From positions 8,131-60,078 of the forward strand of contig PMTR01000159.1 of assembly GCA_003167255.1 (NCBI GenBank): a stretch of 51,948 bases of DNA, in the 5' to 3' direction. This DNA is from Bryobacterales bacterium. GTDB taxonomy: Bacteria > Acidobacteriota > Terriglobia > Bryobacterales > Bryobacteraceae. This document shows, piece after piece, positions 35,262 through 44,553 of this stretch; positions within the stretch are counted from its first letter, which is position 1, and every line of letters begins with the position of its first letter. Both the position numbers and the translations under genes were made by a program. The notes beneath the pieces were generated by a model. The model saw nothing but the letters and a program-made list of their open reading frames with translations, made no database searches and had not been told where the DNA came from.

Positions 35262-36182
35262 TTACCTTCGTAATAGCCGAATGCCGCCATTGGACGTGGT
35301 GAGTTCGATCAGCGGACCGCCGGCGCCGATGACGCCGTCCAGATGATTGCGGCTGATCTCGCCGTGGGCCGTGATTTCAAAATCTGTGGTGACGGAAGAG
35401 TTGGACGTGCGCGCACTGACGCGCGCGTTGGTGCTTTCCGGCAAACGCAGCGTGATGCCGCCATTTTTAGTGCTGACGCGGACATCGCTCGAGAAGTGCG
35501 CCGGAAGAGTCAGTTCCACGCTGTTGTTGGAGGTTTCGGCGCGAACGGAGCGGTCGGGGCGCGTGAGGTCTGCCTGGATGCCGCCGTTCGAAGTGGTGGC
35601 ATCGAGCGAACCGGCCAGCCGATCGGCATGGATGTGGCCGTTCGAGGAATGGACGGTGGCGTCGCCTTCCACATTCAGCAGTTCGATGGCGCTGTTGGAG
35701 GTTTCGGCGTCGAGACGTCCGCGGAAATCCGCGACGTGAATCGAGCCGTTGTTACTCTTCAGGCGCGCCGGGCCAACGCCATCCTGTGTGCGGATGGAAG
35801 CATTGGAAGTGGTGATCCGGCTCAAAGTGGCGTTGCGGGGGATCTTGATGACGAACCGCGCGCCCTCGTTGCGGCCGAGCGACGGGCGTGGGACACGGAT
35901 GGTGACCGAATCGGCGGTGGCATCGATGTTGACCTGGAGATTATCGGCCTCGCTTTGCGTGGGGCCGTACTTGGTGCCGCTGATGTCGACGGTGTCCTGG
36001 TCCCAGCCGGAGATTTCCACGGAACCGTTGAACGTCTCGACAGTGAGCCGCCCGCCGGCCTTGAGCGGGTAGCTGGAGTGGAAGTCCTTGTTGAAATGCT
36101 CGCCCCAGCCGACCCCATCGATGTAGCAGGACGACAGGCAGAGCGAAGAGGCGACGAGCGGAATCAGGAACAGCGGGCGCAT
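35262..36182 (-). CDS. DUF4097-like beta-helix lipoprotein
   Basis: A 306-residue lipoprotein: the signal region LFLIPLVASSLCLSSC ends at a predicted lipidated Cys. The body is a series of short strands with recurring T-S-N-G-G/S units (ITTSNASIRT, LDATTSNGGIQADL, VSTKNGGITLRL, LTTSNGGIRL), the pattern of the DUF4097 putative adhesin/right-handed beta-solenoid family. The function of the family is unclear; roles in envelope-stress or anti-sigma-linked loci have been suggested. ATG 36182 follows GAGG. It is 53 nt downstream of the amidohydrolase-like gene on the same strand, likely one transcript. Confidence 0.75.
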   Translation of the reverse strand: MRPLFLIPLVASSLCLSSCYIDGVGWGEHFNKDFHSSYPLKAGGRLTVETFNGSVEISGWDQDTVDISGTKYGPTQSEADNLQVNIDATADSVTIRVPRPSLGRNEGARFVIKIPRNATLSRITTSNASIRTQDGVGPARLKSNNGSIHVADFRGRLDAETSNSAIELLNVEGDATVHSSNGHIHADRLAGSLDATTSNGGIQADLTRPDRSVRAETSNNSVELTLPAHFSSDVRVSTKNGGITLRLPESTNARVSARTSNSSVTTDFEITAHGEISRNHLDGVIGAGGPLIELTTSNGGIRLLRR

Positions 36183-36235
36183 GGTTGACCTCGAAAGCCA
36201 GCATACGCAGGAATGGCGGGATTTGTTCCGGGAAA

Positions 36236-37156
36236 TCAGCGCACCCAATCGCCTGCCGACATACGCAGCGCCACCCGCGTCAGGTTGCGGATGTCGTCTC
36301 CGGGGTTGGCGGAGAGCAGCAGCAGGTCGGCGCGCTTGCCGGCCTGGATGGTTCCGGCCTCGTTGAGTTGGCGGAGCGCCGCGGCGCCGTGGCGGGTGGC
36401 CGCCACGATGACGTCCAGAGGCGGGATACCGGCGTCCACCAGCAGTTCGGTTTCGCGCCGGATATCGCCGCCGGCCGAAGCTACGGCGATGGGGATGCCG
36501 GCCGAGAACAGATGGCGGGCGTTGCGTTTGGCGACGTCCAGTTGAGGACCGGGACCGACGGCGACCAGTTGGGGCGCTACAAAGATCTGCAGCGTGCTCA
36601 GCAGGGCGACGAAACCAGGGTCGAGGTCTTCGGTATCGGTGACGATGCCGATGAAACCGTCCGCGCCGAGATCCAGCAACCGGCGCGCGTCGGCTTGGGT
36701 CGAGACATGGCCGGCGGCATGGATGCCGGCGCCGCGGGCCGCTTGCAGAGCGGCTCCCGCTATGGCCGGCTCGATCTTCCAGATATGAAGAAGCCCTGCG
36801 TGCCGCGCGGCCAGTTGGGCCACCTGGGCGCGGGCGGCGTCCGCAGTGGCGGGGTGGCCGGGGGTGAAGGCGTCGTCGCCGGCGGCGGCTTGGGGATAGA
36901 CATCGATGAGGCCGGGGACCAGGAACTTGCCGGAGCCATCCACCTTGTCGGCGTCGGCGGGAATCTGCACGGTGGAGAATGGACCGACTTCGCGGATATG
37001 GCTGCCGGCCACCACCACCACGGAATTGCTGAGCGGCGGGCCGCCCAAACCATCAATCAGGACCGCCCCGACGATGGCCTTCATGTGGCTCTCTTCGGTG
37101 GGTTTGCAGGCGCAGGAGAAAATGGCCAGCAGAACGAGGGTGGCGCGCGTCAGCAT
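36236..37156 (-). CDS. Amidohydrolase-like lipoprotein lacking the metal motif
   Basis: About 306 residues from ATG 37156, with lipoprotein-type N-terminus (TLVLLAIFSCACK). The fold elements of metal-dependent amidohydrolases are visible: an early strand VDGSGKFLVPGLIDVYPQ, a mid-barrel HAAGHVSTQADARRLLDLGADGF and the C-terminal ATRHGAAALRQLNEAGTIQAGKRADLLLL. However, the HxH after PGLID is replaced by VYPQ, and other metal ligands are not evident. It is therefore probably a non-catalytic binding protein or uses a different chemistry. TATGAT at 37166-37171 (reverse strand) ends 9 nt before the start, back to back with the promoter of the next gene. Confidence 0.72.
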   Translation of the reverse strand: MLTRATLVLLAIFSCACKPTEESHMKAIVGAVLIDGLGGPPLSNSVVVVAGSHIREVGPFSTVQIPADADKVDGSGKFLVPGLIDVYPQAAAGDDAFTPGHPATADAARAQVAQLAARHAGLLHIWKIEPAIAGAALQAARGAGIHAAGHVSTQADARRLLDLGADGFIGIVTDTEDLDPGFVALLSTLQIFVAPQLVAVGPGPQLDVAKRNARHLFSAGIPIAVASAGGDIRRETELLVDAGIPPLDVIVAATRHGAAALRQLNEAGTIQAGKRADLLLLSANPGDDIRNLTRVALRMSAGDWVR

Positions 37157-37197
37157 GAACCATCCATCATAGTCGAGCGCCGCGCTGCAAGATGCAG

Positions 37198-37203
37198 TAC
37201 AAT
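37198..37203 (+). promoter_or_regulatory. -10 box of the Yip1-like gene
   Basis: TACAAT ends 9 nt before ATG 37213. An oppositely oriented TATGAT (37171-37166) serves the amidohydrolase-like gene, so the 56-bp gap holds two divergent near-leaderless promoters. Confidence 0.55.
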
Positions 37204-37212
37204 CTTGCTGAT

Positions 37213-37971
37213 ATGACACCTGAAAATGCAGCGGCAGTGGAACCCCAGCCCGCGGGAATGGGCGAGCTCGCGCGGCTCACGGGCGTCTTCTTCGAGCCCG
37301 GCAAGACATTTGCGGACGTGGCCCAGCGGCCGAGCTGGTTCGTCCCCATGTTGGTGACGGTTCTATTTGGACTCATCTTCTGCGTGGTGGTGGGGCAGCG
37401 CATCGGCTGGGACAACATCGCCCAGCAGCAGATGGAGAAGCGCATGGCCACGGCGCCGCAGGAGCAGCGCGATGCGATGGCCAAGAACGCCGACCTGACG
37501 AAGAAGATCACAGTGGTTAGTGCGTATGTCATTGCGGTGATCGGGCCGGCGATCGGCTATCTGATCGCGGCGCTGGTGCTGCTGGGGATTGTCGCCGGGA
37601 TCCTTTCGGCCCCGGTGAAGTTCAAACAGGTCTTCGCCATCATGTGCTACTCCGGACTGGTCGGAGTAGTGGCCGCGGTGCTGATGGTGGTGGTGATCTT
37701 CCTGAAGGCGAATCCAGCCGATTTCGATATTCAGCATCCGCTGGCGTTTAACGCGGGCACGTTGATGGATCCAAATGGGCCGCACAAGTTCCAGTTCGCG
37801 CTGGCGAGCTCCCTCGACTTGTTTTCGTTGTGGAAGATTATCTTGATTGCGATAGGGCTGAAGGCGGCCGCGGGCAAGAAGCTGTCTTTCGGCGGTGCGC
37901 TGTTTGCGGTGCTGCTGCCGTGGGCCGTATTGGTGCTGATCGGCGCGACGTTCGCGGGGATATTCGGCTAA
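37213..37971 (+). CDS. Yip1-family-like integral membrane protein
   Basis: A 252-residue protein with five likely membrane segments, the first at about residue 46-65 (FVPMLVTVLFGLIFCVVVG). The start region GELARLTGVFFEPGKTFADVAQRPSW is typical of bacterial Yip1-domain proteins; the rest alternates long hydrophobic helices with a soluble loop around residue 75-105. The function of bacterial members is unknown. ATG 37213 is chosen over 37192 because the -10 box lies between the two. Confidence 0.65.
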   Translation: MTPENAAAVEPQPAGMGELARLTGVFFEPGKTFADVAQRPSWFVPMLVTVLFGLIFCVVVGQRIGWDNIAQQQMEKRMATAPQEQRDAMAKNADLTKKITVVSAYVIAVIGPAIGYLIAALVLLGIVAGILSAPVKFKQVFAIMCYSGLVGVVAAVLMVVVIFLKANPADFDIQHPLAFNAGTLMDPNGPHKFQFALASSLDLFSLWKIILIAIGLKAAAGKKLSFGGALFAVLLPWAVLVLIGATFAGIFG

Positions 37972-38026
37972 AAGATCTCCGACACCGGTTCCGGTAGAAT
38001 GAAATTGACTACGTCTGAGGGATACG

Positions 38027-38599
38027 GTGTCGGCGCCGCAGGAATTCACGCAACTGCTCGTGAGCTGGCGCAACGGGGATAAGTCCGCGTTGGACGCGAT
38101 GACTCCGGTTCTGTACACCGAACTGCGAAAACTGGCGCGCCATCTGCTGGCGGCCGAGCGTCCCGATCATACGTTGCAGCCCACCGCGCTGGTGCATGAA
38201 GCCTATCTCCGCCTGGTGGATCAGAGGTCCGTGGACTGGAAAAACCGTGCCCATTTTATGGGAATGGCCGCGACCATGATGCGGCGCATCCTGATCAACC
38301 ACGCCAAAGCGCATAAGGCCGCCAAGCGGGAAGGGTACGCCGATGCGATCACTCTGGACGACGCCCTGGGGGTTTTTACGAAGCCCCAGGTTGACTTGCT
38401 GGACCTGGACCAATCGCTCGACCGGTTGACCAAACTGGATCCCCAGCAGGGCAAGGTGGTGGAGTTGCGTTACTTCGGAGGCCTGTCGATTGAAGAGACG
38501 GCCGAAGTGATGGGCATTTCTCCAGCCACGGTGAAACGGGAATGGGGGACGGCCCGGCTGTGGCTGATCCAGCAACTGGAGGGGCCCGCCGTACAATGA
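38027..38599 (+). CDS. ECF-type RNA polymerase sigma factor
   Basis: A 190-residue sigma-70-family protein of the group often seen next to kinases in Acidobacteria and Planctomycetes. Region 2 has [18 protein letters not shown] and [18 protein letters not shown]. Region 4 has [34 protein letters not shown], a standard helix-turn-helix (quoted here in part: [17 protein letters not shown]). GTG 38027 follows a GAGG site, so unlike many neighbours it has a leader. The stop overlaps the kinase start (ATGA), so kinase and sigma are made together. Confidence 0.92.
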   Translation: MSAPQEFTQLLVSWRNGDKSALDAMTPVLYTELRKLARHLLAAERPDHTLQPTALVHEAYLRLVDQRSVDWKNRAHFMGMAATMMRRILINHAKAHKAAKREGYADAITLDDALGVFTKPQVDLLDLDQSLDRLTKLDPQQGKVVELRYFGGLSIEETAEVMGISPATVKREWGTARLWLIQQLEGPAVQ

Positions 38600-41130
38600 C
38601 CCCGGAGCGCTGGGGCGAGATCAAAGCGGTCTTGGCGGGCGTGCTGGAAACCGACGCCAGCGAACGAAGCGCGACGCTGGACCGCCTCTGCCATGACGAC
38701 GCGGAATTGCGCCGCGAAGTGGAAGCGTTGTTGTCGTTCGAAACGAAAGCAGACGCGGTGTTGAACTCCGTGGTCGCGCCGGGGGCGGCACTGCGAACGG
38801 AGACGCCGGCGCCGTCGGCCATCGGGCCGTATCGCGTGCTGCGCGAAATTGGCCACGGCGGCATGGGAGTGGTCTATCTCGGCGAACGGGCCGACGGGCA
38901 ATTCCGCAAGCAGGTGGCCATCAAGCTGATCACCAGCGGCCGCCACGATGCGGGGCTGGAGCGCCGTTTCCGGCGCGAGCGGCAGATTCTGGCACAGCTC
39001 GAGCACTCCGGTATTGCGCGGCTGCTGGATGGCGGCTCGACCGAAGAAGGCCAGCCGTACTTCATCATGGAGTACATCGAGGGCCAGGGGCTGCTCGAAT
39101 ACTGCGACAGCCATAAGCTGGGCGTCACGGAGCGGCTCCGGCTGTTTCGCGAAGTGTGCGACGCGGTGGCGTACGCCCACCGGCAGCTCATCGTGCATCG
39201 CGATCTGAAGCCGGGCAACATCCTGGTGACAGCGCAAGGCACGCCCAAGCTGCTCGATTTCGGATTAGGCCAGGTGTTGGAAGCGGGCGAAGGCGCGGAG
39301 GAAATCACGCAAGCCGGGTTTCCCATGATGACCCCCGCCTATGCCAGCCCCGAGCAGGCGCGCGGAGAGCCCTACACGGTATCGAGCGACGTCTACTCGC
39401 TGGGAGTGATTCTCTACGAACTGCTGGCCGGGCGCCGGCCCTACAAAGTTCCGACGGGATCTTATATCGAACTGGCGCGGGTGATCTCCGAAGAGGAGCC
39501 GGTGGCGCTGGGACAAGCGGCGGGCAGCGGGACCGCCGAAGCGGCGGAGTTGCGATCGAGCACGCCGGAGCGCCTGCGGCGGCGCCTCTCGGGCGACCTG
39601 GAAAGGATTGTCGCCAAGGCCCTCGCCAAGGACGCGCGGCTGCGCTACGGCGGCGTGCCGGAGCTGGCCGACGATTTGCGGCGGCACCTCGACGGGCGGC
39701 CCGTAAAGGCGCGCCCTGCCACGTTGCGGTACCGCGCCGGGAAGCTGCTGCGCCGCCATCGCGTGATGCTGCCGGCGGTGGCGGCGGCGCTGGTGTTGAT
39801 CTTGAGTTTCGCGGCGGCCACGTGGTGGGAGGCGCGGCGCGCGGAGCGGCGGTTCCAGCAGGTGCGGAGCCTGGCGCATGCGGTGATGTTCGAACTCGAC
39901 GACGCCATTGCCAAGCTGCCCGGCTCAACGGCAGCGCAGGAACTGCTGGTAGCGCGTGCCCTCGAATACCTCCAGAGCCTGGCGCGCGATGCCGGCAACG
40001 ATGCGGGCCTGCAGCGCGAAGTGGCTTTGGGCTACGAGCGCGTCGGCATCGTGCAAGGCTATGCGGCCGAATCCAACCTGGGCCGGGTGCCGGCGGCGCT
40101 GGCCAGTTTTCAAAAAGCGGAGGAGATTCTGGTACGTCTGGTTGCGCGCGCGCCCTCCGACCGTTCCTTGCGCCACGACCACTTCCGGGTTTCGAACGAA
40201 TTAGCCAACATCTACGGGGACAGCGGACAGTTTCAGAAGGCCACGGATATGGTCCGGAGGAATCTGGCGCAGGCGGAAGCCGCCTTTCGGGACGAACCTT
40301 CCGGCGTCGCCTCGATGCAGGCCCTGATTGCGGCCAATTACAGCATGGCCGACCTGCTCACCAATCAGCAGAAGTACGCGGAGGCCATCCCCTTGCGGCA
40401 GCGCGGCCTGGAACTGGCGCGCAAACTGGTCGAGCTGCAGCCGGAAAACGCGGAGGCGGAACGGTCGCTGGCATTGGCGGAGAAAAGACTGGCCGGGTTG
40501 CTGGGTGTATCGCTGCGATACCAGGAGTGCCGCGACGAATATGAGCGGGCGCGCGCCATCGATGAACGTCTGAGCGCGGGAAATCCGTCGAACATGCGGG
40601 CCAAGCTCGACCTCTCGTTCGACTACAGCGATCTCGGTTGGGTGATGGCCCGCATGGGAGCATACACCGAGGCGCTGGCATCGCACCGGCGCGCCCTGGC
40701 GCTGCGCGAGGAAGCGGCCCAGGCTGATCCGAACGATTTTCGGGCGGCAAGATCCGTGGCCAGCAGCACCGCACGCATTGGCACGGTGCTGCGCAGAATG
40801 GGCGATCTCGACGCAGCCCTGGCGGAATCGCAGCGGGCCATTGTCCTCACGGAAGACTTGGCCAAGCGGTCGGCGGCGGACTGGGCGACCGTGGAGGAAC
40901 GGGCCGATGCGCACTCCGATCTGGCGGATACACTCGTGGCCCTGGCGGCGCGGCGCGGCACTCCGGCGGCGCGTCAGCAGGAATGCCGGGCGCGGGCCCT
41001 CGCCGAGTATCAGAAAGCCTTGGCGTTGTATGAGGACTTACGCGACAAGGGTGTGCTTCCGAAAGCCCACGAAAGATACATTACGGAGTTGAAAGAGAAC
41101 GTGGAGAAGGTCAGGCGCGCCGCGCAATGA
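38596..41130 (+). CDS. Ser/Thr protein kinase with TPR C-terminus, sigma-factor partner
   Basis: An 844-residue protein. A short helical N-terminus ([20 protein letters not shown]) precedes a Hanks-type kinase domain with [24 protein letters not shown] and DFGLGQ. A membrane segment follows ([19 protein letters not shown], about 390-410). The C-terminal half is TPR/Sel1-like repeats ([38 protein letters not shown]). It overlaps the ECF sigma stop by ATGA. The pairing suggests the kinase controls the sigma factor by phosphorylation, a known scheme in Planctomycetes; here inferred. Its 3' end overlaps the convergent methyltransferase by about 20 nt. Confidence 0.92.
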   Translation: MTPERWGEIKAVLAGVLETDASERSATLDRLCHDDAELRREVEALLSFETKADAVLNSVVAPGAALRTETPAPSAIGPYRVLREIGHGGMGVVYLGERADGQFRKQVAIKLITSGRHDAGLERRFRRERQILAQLEHSGIARLLDGGSTEEGQPYFIMEYIEGQGLLEYCDSHKLGVTERLRLFREVCDAVAYAHRQLIVHRDLKPGNILVTAQGTPKLLDFGLGQVLEAGEGAEEITQAGFPMMTPAYASPEQARGEPYTVSSDVYSLGVILYELLAGRRPYKVPTGSYIELARVISEEEPVALGQAAGSGTAEAAELRSSTPERLRRRLSGDLERIVAKALAKDARLRYGGVPELADDLRRHLDGRPVKARPATLRYRAGKLLRRHRVMLPAVAAALVLILSFAAATWWEARRAERRFQQVRSLAHAVMFELDDAIAKLPGSTAAQELLVARALEYLQSLARDAGNDAGLQREVALGYERVGIVQGYAAESNLGRVPAALASFQKAEEILVRLVARAPSDRSLRHDHFRVSNELANIYGDSGQFQKATDMVRRNLAQAEAAFRDEPSGVASMQALIAANYSMADLLTNQQKYAEAIPLRQRGLELARKLVELQPENAEAERSLALAEKRLAGLLGVSLRYQECRDEYERARAIDERLSAGNPSNMRAKLDLSFDYSDLGWVMARMGAYTEALASHRRALALREEAAQADPNDFRAARSVASSTARIGTVLRRMGDLDAALAESQRAIVLTEDLAKRSAADWATVEERADAHSDLADTLVALAARRGTPAARQQECRARALAEYQKALALYEDLRDKGVLPKAHERYITELKENVEKVRRAAQ

Positions 41131-41662
41131 TCCGGGCTGTGTGACGCGAGCGTTGGGTCTCGCGGCCCTCGCTGTAGAAGAGCACCTTCCAGCCGTCGAA
41201 CTCCGCGCGCAGTTCGCCGGGATGCATCAGAAAATCGGGATTGCGCGGGCGCGTGGTGGGCGCGTCGTCGAACAGGTGAATGGCGCCGGCGAAGACGCCG
41301 CCGGGACCGACGCCCGCGCGAATTTGCGGAAACAGGCTCCGCTGCAGATAAAAGAAATCGCAGATCAGGTGGTAGCCCTCCGGCGCGATGGAGAACTCGC
41401 CCCGCTCGAGGTCGGCGAGTGTGCAGTCTACCGGGAGCCCTGCGGCATGCCGGCGCAGCAGGCCGATGGCAACCGCTGAAGAGTCCACGGCGATGACTTG
41501 CCACCCCAGCCTGGCCAGGTGCAGCGCGTTGCGGCCGGGCCCGCACGCGAGATCGAGCGCCCGTCCCGGCCGCCGCAGATCGGCGGCTTCCACCAGCAGG
41601 GGCTCGGGCGTGAGATCGACGTGATCGGGTTCGGAGTAGTGCGCGTCCCAATTGCGGGGCAA
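41111..41662 (-). CDS. Class I SAM-dependent methyltransferase (TehB-like)
   Basis: A 183-residue enzyme. Motif I is [19 protein letters not shown], followed by the acidic VIAVDSS strand and [17 protein letters not shown] motifs of the TehB/thiopurine-type family. The start WDAHYSEPD is typical. TTG 41662 is used; a GATAAT box (41669-41674, reverse strand) lies 6 nt upstream, so it is probably leaderless. Substrate unknown. Confidence 0.82.
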   Translation of the reverse strand: MPRNWDAHYSEPDHVDLTPEPLLVEAADLRRPGRALDLACGPGRNALHLARLGWQVIAVDSSAVAIGLLRRHAAGLPVDCTLADLERGEFSIAPEGYHLICDFFYLQRSLFPQIRAGVGPGGVFAGAIHLFDDAPTTRPRNPDFLMHPGELRAEFDGWKVLFYSEGRETQRSRHTARIIARRA

Positions 41663-41810
41663 GTATTCATTATCGCGAGACCACGAGGCGCCGCGTGAGC
41701 ATGACCCGGCATGCTCCTACATTTGCAAGGTGTTGGACGATGAACACCCTCGGCGAGTCAACCACGTATAGAATAACCTCAGGCGCAGTTGCGCCCCAGG
41801 GAGCAAACAG

Positions 41811-42737
41811 ATGTTCTGCCAGAGTTGCGGCGCTCAAGTCGCGGGGGCCTTCTGTGCCAAATGCGGGGCGCGCGCGAGCCAGCCGTCACCGCCTTCGGCA
41901 TCCCCGCCGGCTTACACTCCACCGCCTCCTCCCCCACCATACGCGCCACCGCCCCAGTACGCTCAGCCTCTGCCGCCGGCAGCCAAGAGCGGGTCGGGAT
42001 TGAAGATCCTGTTTGTCGTGCTGGGGATTCTCGGTCTAATGGGTGTGCTCGCCATCGGCGGGGTCTGGTTCGCCTTGCACAAGGTCAAGCAAGCCGCCGC
42101 GAATCACGGAATCGATCTGAGCAGCTTCTCCGAAACGCGTCGCGGACCCGCCCGGCGACTCGACGCCTGCGAGTTGCTCACCAAGGAAGACCTGTCGCAG
42201 ATTCTCAACCTCAACATCGAACGAGCGGAAGGCGACGGGCGGTCCACCCATTCCACGTGCCGCTACTACTCGTCCGCGGCACAACAGCGCGCTTCCGATG
42301 AAGCAGCCGCAGCCATGAAGAAACTGCAAGAGGAGACTAAAGCCGGGAACTCCAAAGCCGATCAGTCAGCGGTAATCAACGACTTTGGCAATATGGTTCG
42401 AGGCATCGCCGGCGCTGGCGGCCCTGCCGTGGGTGAGACCAACGGTCTGTTACTGACCGTTGGAATCGACTCGGAGAATGCCAAAGCCGCCATGGCTGGA
42501 TTCAAGCTCGGAGTGAGCCTGACTGGCGCCATCGCGATGAAAGGCGCCGATCCGGAAGGTAAGGCCATGATGCGCGAAGATATAAAAGGAGTGGGCGACG
42601 AGGCGATATCGGGAGCCCTCTTGAGCCTCTTCATGTTTCGTAAAGGCGACGTCAGCGTGCAACTCGACGCGCGCTTGTTGCCCGGCGGACGCGACGCGCA
42701 AATTGCCATCGCCAGGCGCATCATCTCGAAGTTGTAA
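41811..42737 (+). CDS. Zinc-ribbon membrane protein of unknown function
   Basis: A 308-residue protein. The N-terminal zinc ribbon MFCQSCGAQVAGAFCAKCGA has two CxxC knuckles. A proline-rich linker follows, then one membrane segment (about residues 64-87, LKILFVVLGILGLMGVLAIGG) and a C-terminal domain beginning DACELLTKEDLSQILNL, with a CRYYS motif reminiscent of DUF3558-like domains. Topology: ribbon in the cytoplasm, C-terminal domain outside. A GGGAG site precedes ATG 41811. Confidence 0.75.
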   Translation: MFCQSCGAQVAGAFCAKCGARASQPSPPSASPPAYTPPPPPPPYAPPPQYAQPLPPAAKSGSGLKILFVVLGILGLMGVLAIGGVWFALHKVKQAAANHGIDLSSFSETRRGPARRLDACELLTKEDLSQILNLNIERAEGDGRSTHSTCRYYSSAAQQRASDEAAAAMKKLQEETKAGNSKADQSAVINDFGNMVRGIAGAGGPAVGETNGLLLTVGIDSENAKAAMAGFKLGVSLTGAIAMKGADPEGKAMMREDIKGVGDEAISGALLSLFMFRKGDVSVQLDARLLPGGRDAQIAIARRIISKL

Positions 42738-42815
42738 TCGTAAAAAAAGGTGCGAGCAGGCCAAAGGACTTAACCGTTCCGGCAAGGCGGTGCCGCCTGG
42801 CTGCTTCAACCCCGT

Positions 42816-42821
42816 TATGAT
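42816..42821 (+). promoter_or_regulatory. -10 box of P-loop kinase gene
   Basis: TATGAT ends 8 nt before ATG 42830; near-leaderless. Confidence 0.5.
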
Positions 42822-42829
42822 GTGGGCTG

Positions 42830-43267
42830 ATGCGGATCGTCGTGCTGGTTGGTTTGCCGGGCTCGGGGAAGTCCACTTATTTAGAACGGCTGGGCGCGCC
42901 GGCCCTGTCGTCCGATCGGATTCGCGGGCTGCTGGCGGATGACGAAACCGACCAGACGATCCATGATCGCGTCTTCCAGACGGTGCGGTACCTGTTGCGG
43001 CAACGGCTCGAGATCGGGCGCCCGGTGACGTATATCGACGCCACCAGCCTCACGCCCGAAGACCGGCGGCCTTATATCGAGATGGGCCGGTCGCACGGGT
43101 GCGAAGTAGAAGCAGTCTTCTTCGATGTGCCGGTGGCGGTGTGCCGCGAACGGAACGCGGTGCGCAGGCGCGTGGTACCGGAGGAGGCTCTGGTGAAAAT
43201 GGCGGGTAAGCTGGTGCCGCCCTCAGGGGAAGAAGGCTTCGCGCGCGTGACCGTGATTCGTGAGTGA
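42830..43267 (+). CDS. AAA_33/PNKP-like P-loop kinase
   Basis: A 145-residue nucleotide-binding protein with Walker A GLPGSGKST (residues 8-16), then APALSSDRIRGLLADD and VTYIDATSLTPEDRRPYIEM (abbreviated). The lid motif CRERNAVRRRVVPEEAL matches small polynucleotide/zeta-toxin-like kinases of the AAA_33 group. It probably phosphorylates a small molecule or nucleic-acid end; the substrate cannot be told. Not paired with a toxin partner. Confidence 0.82.
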   Translation: MRIVVLVGLPGSGKSTYLERLGAPALSSDRIRGLLADDETDQTIHDRVFQTVRYLLRQRLEIGRPVTYIDATSLTPEDRRPYIEMGRSHGCEVEAVFFDVPVAVCRERNAVRRRVVPEEALVKMAGKLVPPSGEEGFARVTVIRE

Positions 43268-43332
43268 AGGGTCAGCGGCTGAAGACCGCCGTGGCACTTC
43301 GCAAGGCATATAATCAGGTGTGGTGGTTTCTT

Positions 43333-43953
43333 ATGACGAAACTTCCAGGATCCGTGAGCTTTGCTGCCGCCGTTCTAGCATTGGCTTCGTCTGCCAGCCT
43401 TTTCGCTCAGGATGTCAGCGGCCCCTTTGGGCTACACCGGGGAATGACGCTAGAGCAGGTAATTCAAATCGTCGGCAAGGGTGCGGTGAAGGAGACGAAG
43501 AGGGATGATGCCGTACAGCTTTCAACCGTCCCTAAGCCCCATTCGGCATTTGAATTCTATGTGCTAATCTTTTCACCGAAAGACGGTTTGCTGAAGATTG
43601 GGGCAATCGGACACGATATTAATACCAATGGCTTCGGAGAGGCGGTCCATGATTCTTTTGTGGAAATTCGGGATGCTATTTCGCAGACGTACGGCCAGCC
43701 CGAACACAACTTCGACTTCCTCCAATCCGGAAGCATCTGGAAGGAGCCTGAAGACTGGATGATGGGACTACTAAAAGAGGAAAGGACCCTGGCGGCCAAT
43801 TGGAGGACCGCACTCCCCAATCGAATTAATCTCATTCTCCTTGAAGCGAAGGCCTCGTCAACCGAGAAAGGCTACCTCTCGCTCGGATACGAGTTTGACG
43901 GGTGGCATGAATACGCCGATGCGATAAAGAAGAAGGCGGCAACCGTTTTCTAA
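43333..43953 (+). CDS. Secreted hypothetical protein
   Basis: A 206-residue unrecognised protein with a signal peptide (VSFAAAVLALASSASLFAQ, cleavage likely after FAQ). The mature part starts with GPFGLHRGMTLEQVIQIVG, a layout seen in many small periplasmic proteins. TATAAT lies at 43309-43314, 18 nt before ATG 43333; an in-frame GTG at 43318 would give a longer signal region. Base use is more AT-rich than its neighbours, hinting at later acquisition. Confidence 0.65.
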   Translation: MTKLPGSVSFAAAVLALASSASLFAQDVSGPFGLHRGMTLEQVIQIVGKGAVKETKRDDAVQLSTVPKPHSAFEFYVLIFSPKDGLLKIGAIGHDINTNGFGEAVHDSFVEIRDAISQTYGQPEHNFDFLQSGSIWKEPEDWMMGLLKEERTLAANWRTALPNRINLILLEAKASSTEKGYLSLGYEFDGWHEYADAIKKKAATVF

Positions 43954-44027
43954 GCGCGAGAAAACAACACGCCGCCGATACGGAGAAAGTAACCAAAGCT
44001 GATATCAGGCGCAGGAAGCGTTGAGAC

Positions 44028-44387
44028 ATGAACAAACAAAAGGGCAAGAGCGTGGCCGTGGTGGTGAATCTGCATTGGGCGAACCTTCGGGGTGTTAGGA
44101 TTTTCCTTCGACAAAATCAGAATCCGGACCAAGAAATACGCGGGGAAGACGATAGTCACGTTATTTTCGGCAAGCTGTTGGATTATGAAGACCCCAGGGG
44201 CTTATGGATTGAACTCAATTCACACAAGCATCAGCAAGACCCGACCGTTCAGCGTCAAACCTTATTGATTCCGTGGAGCGAGGTTTTGACCCTTGTGCTT
44301 GCGGAGAAGTTCTCGCCGGAAGTTTGGAATGAAGCCAAGAAAATTGGTTTCACATCCGAAGCTGGAAGCGGACCCAGTCAGGAATAA
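44028..44387 (+). CDS. Hypothetical protein
   Basis: A 119-residue soluble protein not recognised as a family. The pattern of alternating strands (VAVVVNLHW, GVRIFLR, VIFGKLLDY, LWIELNSH, LLIPWSEVLTLVLAE) suggests a small beta-barrel or Sm-like fold. It has a weak GGAAG about 15 nt before ATG 44028. Like the previous gene it is less GC-rich than the surroundings; the two may form one small acquired unit. Confidence 0.55.
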   Translation: MNKQKGKSVAVVVNLHWANLRGVRIFLRQNQNPDQEIRGEDDSHVIFGKLLDYEDPRGLWIELNSHKHQQDPTVQRQTLLIPWSEVLTLVLAEKFSPEVWNEAKKIGFTSEAGSGPSQE

Positions 44388-44553
44388 GCGAAGATGACAG
44401 GAACGTGGTCGTCATGGAATGCCCGAACCCCTTCGCGGCGCGCGGTGCGCATTCAGGGCTGGCTTGCCGACAGCAGAACTTCATTTGCAACGGCCGGCTG
44501 AGCCCTGATCCCGGGCCGGCGCGCATTCCGGTCGCTCTTTGTGCAATTCGCGG

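Noticed and set aside
34930-35273. Coding tail of the thioredoxin-like protein
   Set aside because: The sequence is made of hairpin repeats; the open frame is a result of the frameshift and not a conserved domain.
44388-44553. Possible small gene or RNA between the hypothetical gene and brnA
   Set aside because: No open frame with a start site, no stable hairpin with T-run and no recognised RNA; left as plain intergenic DNA.
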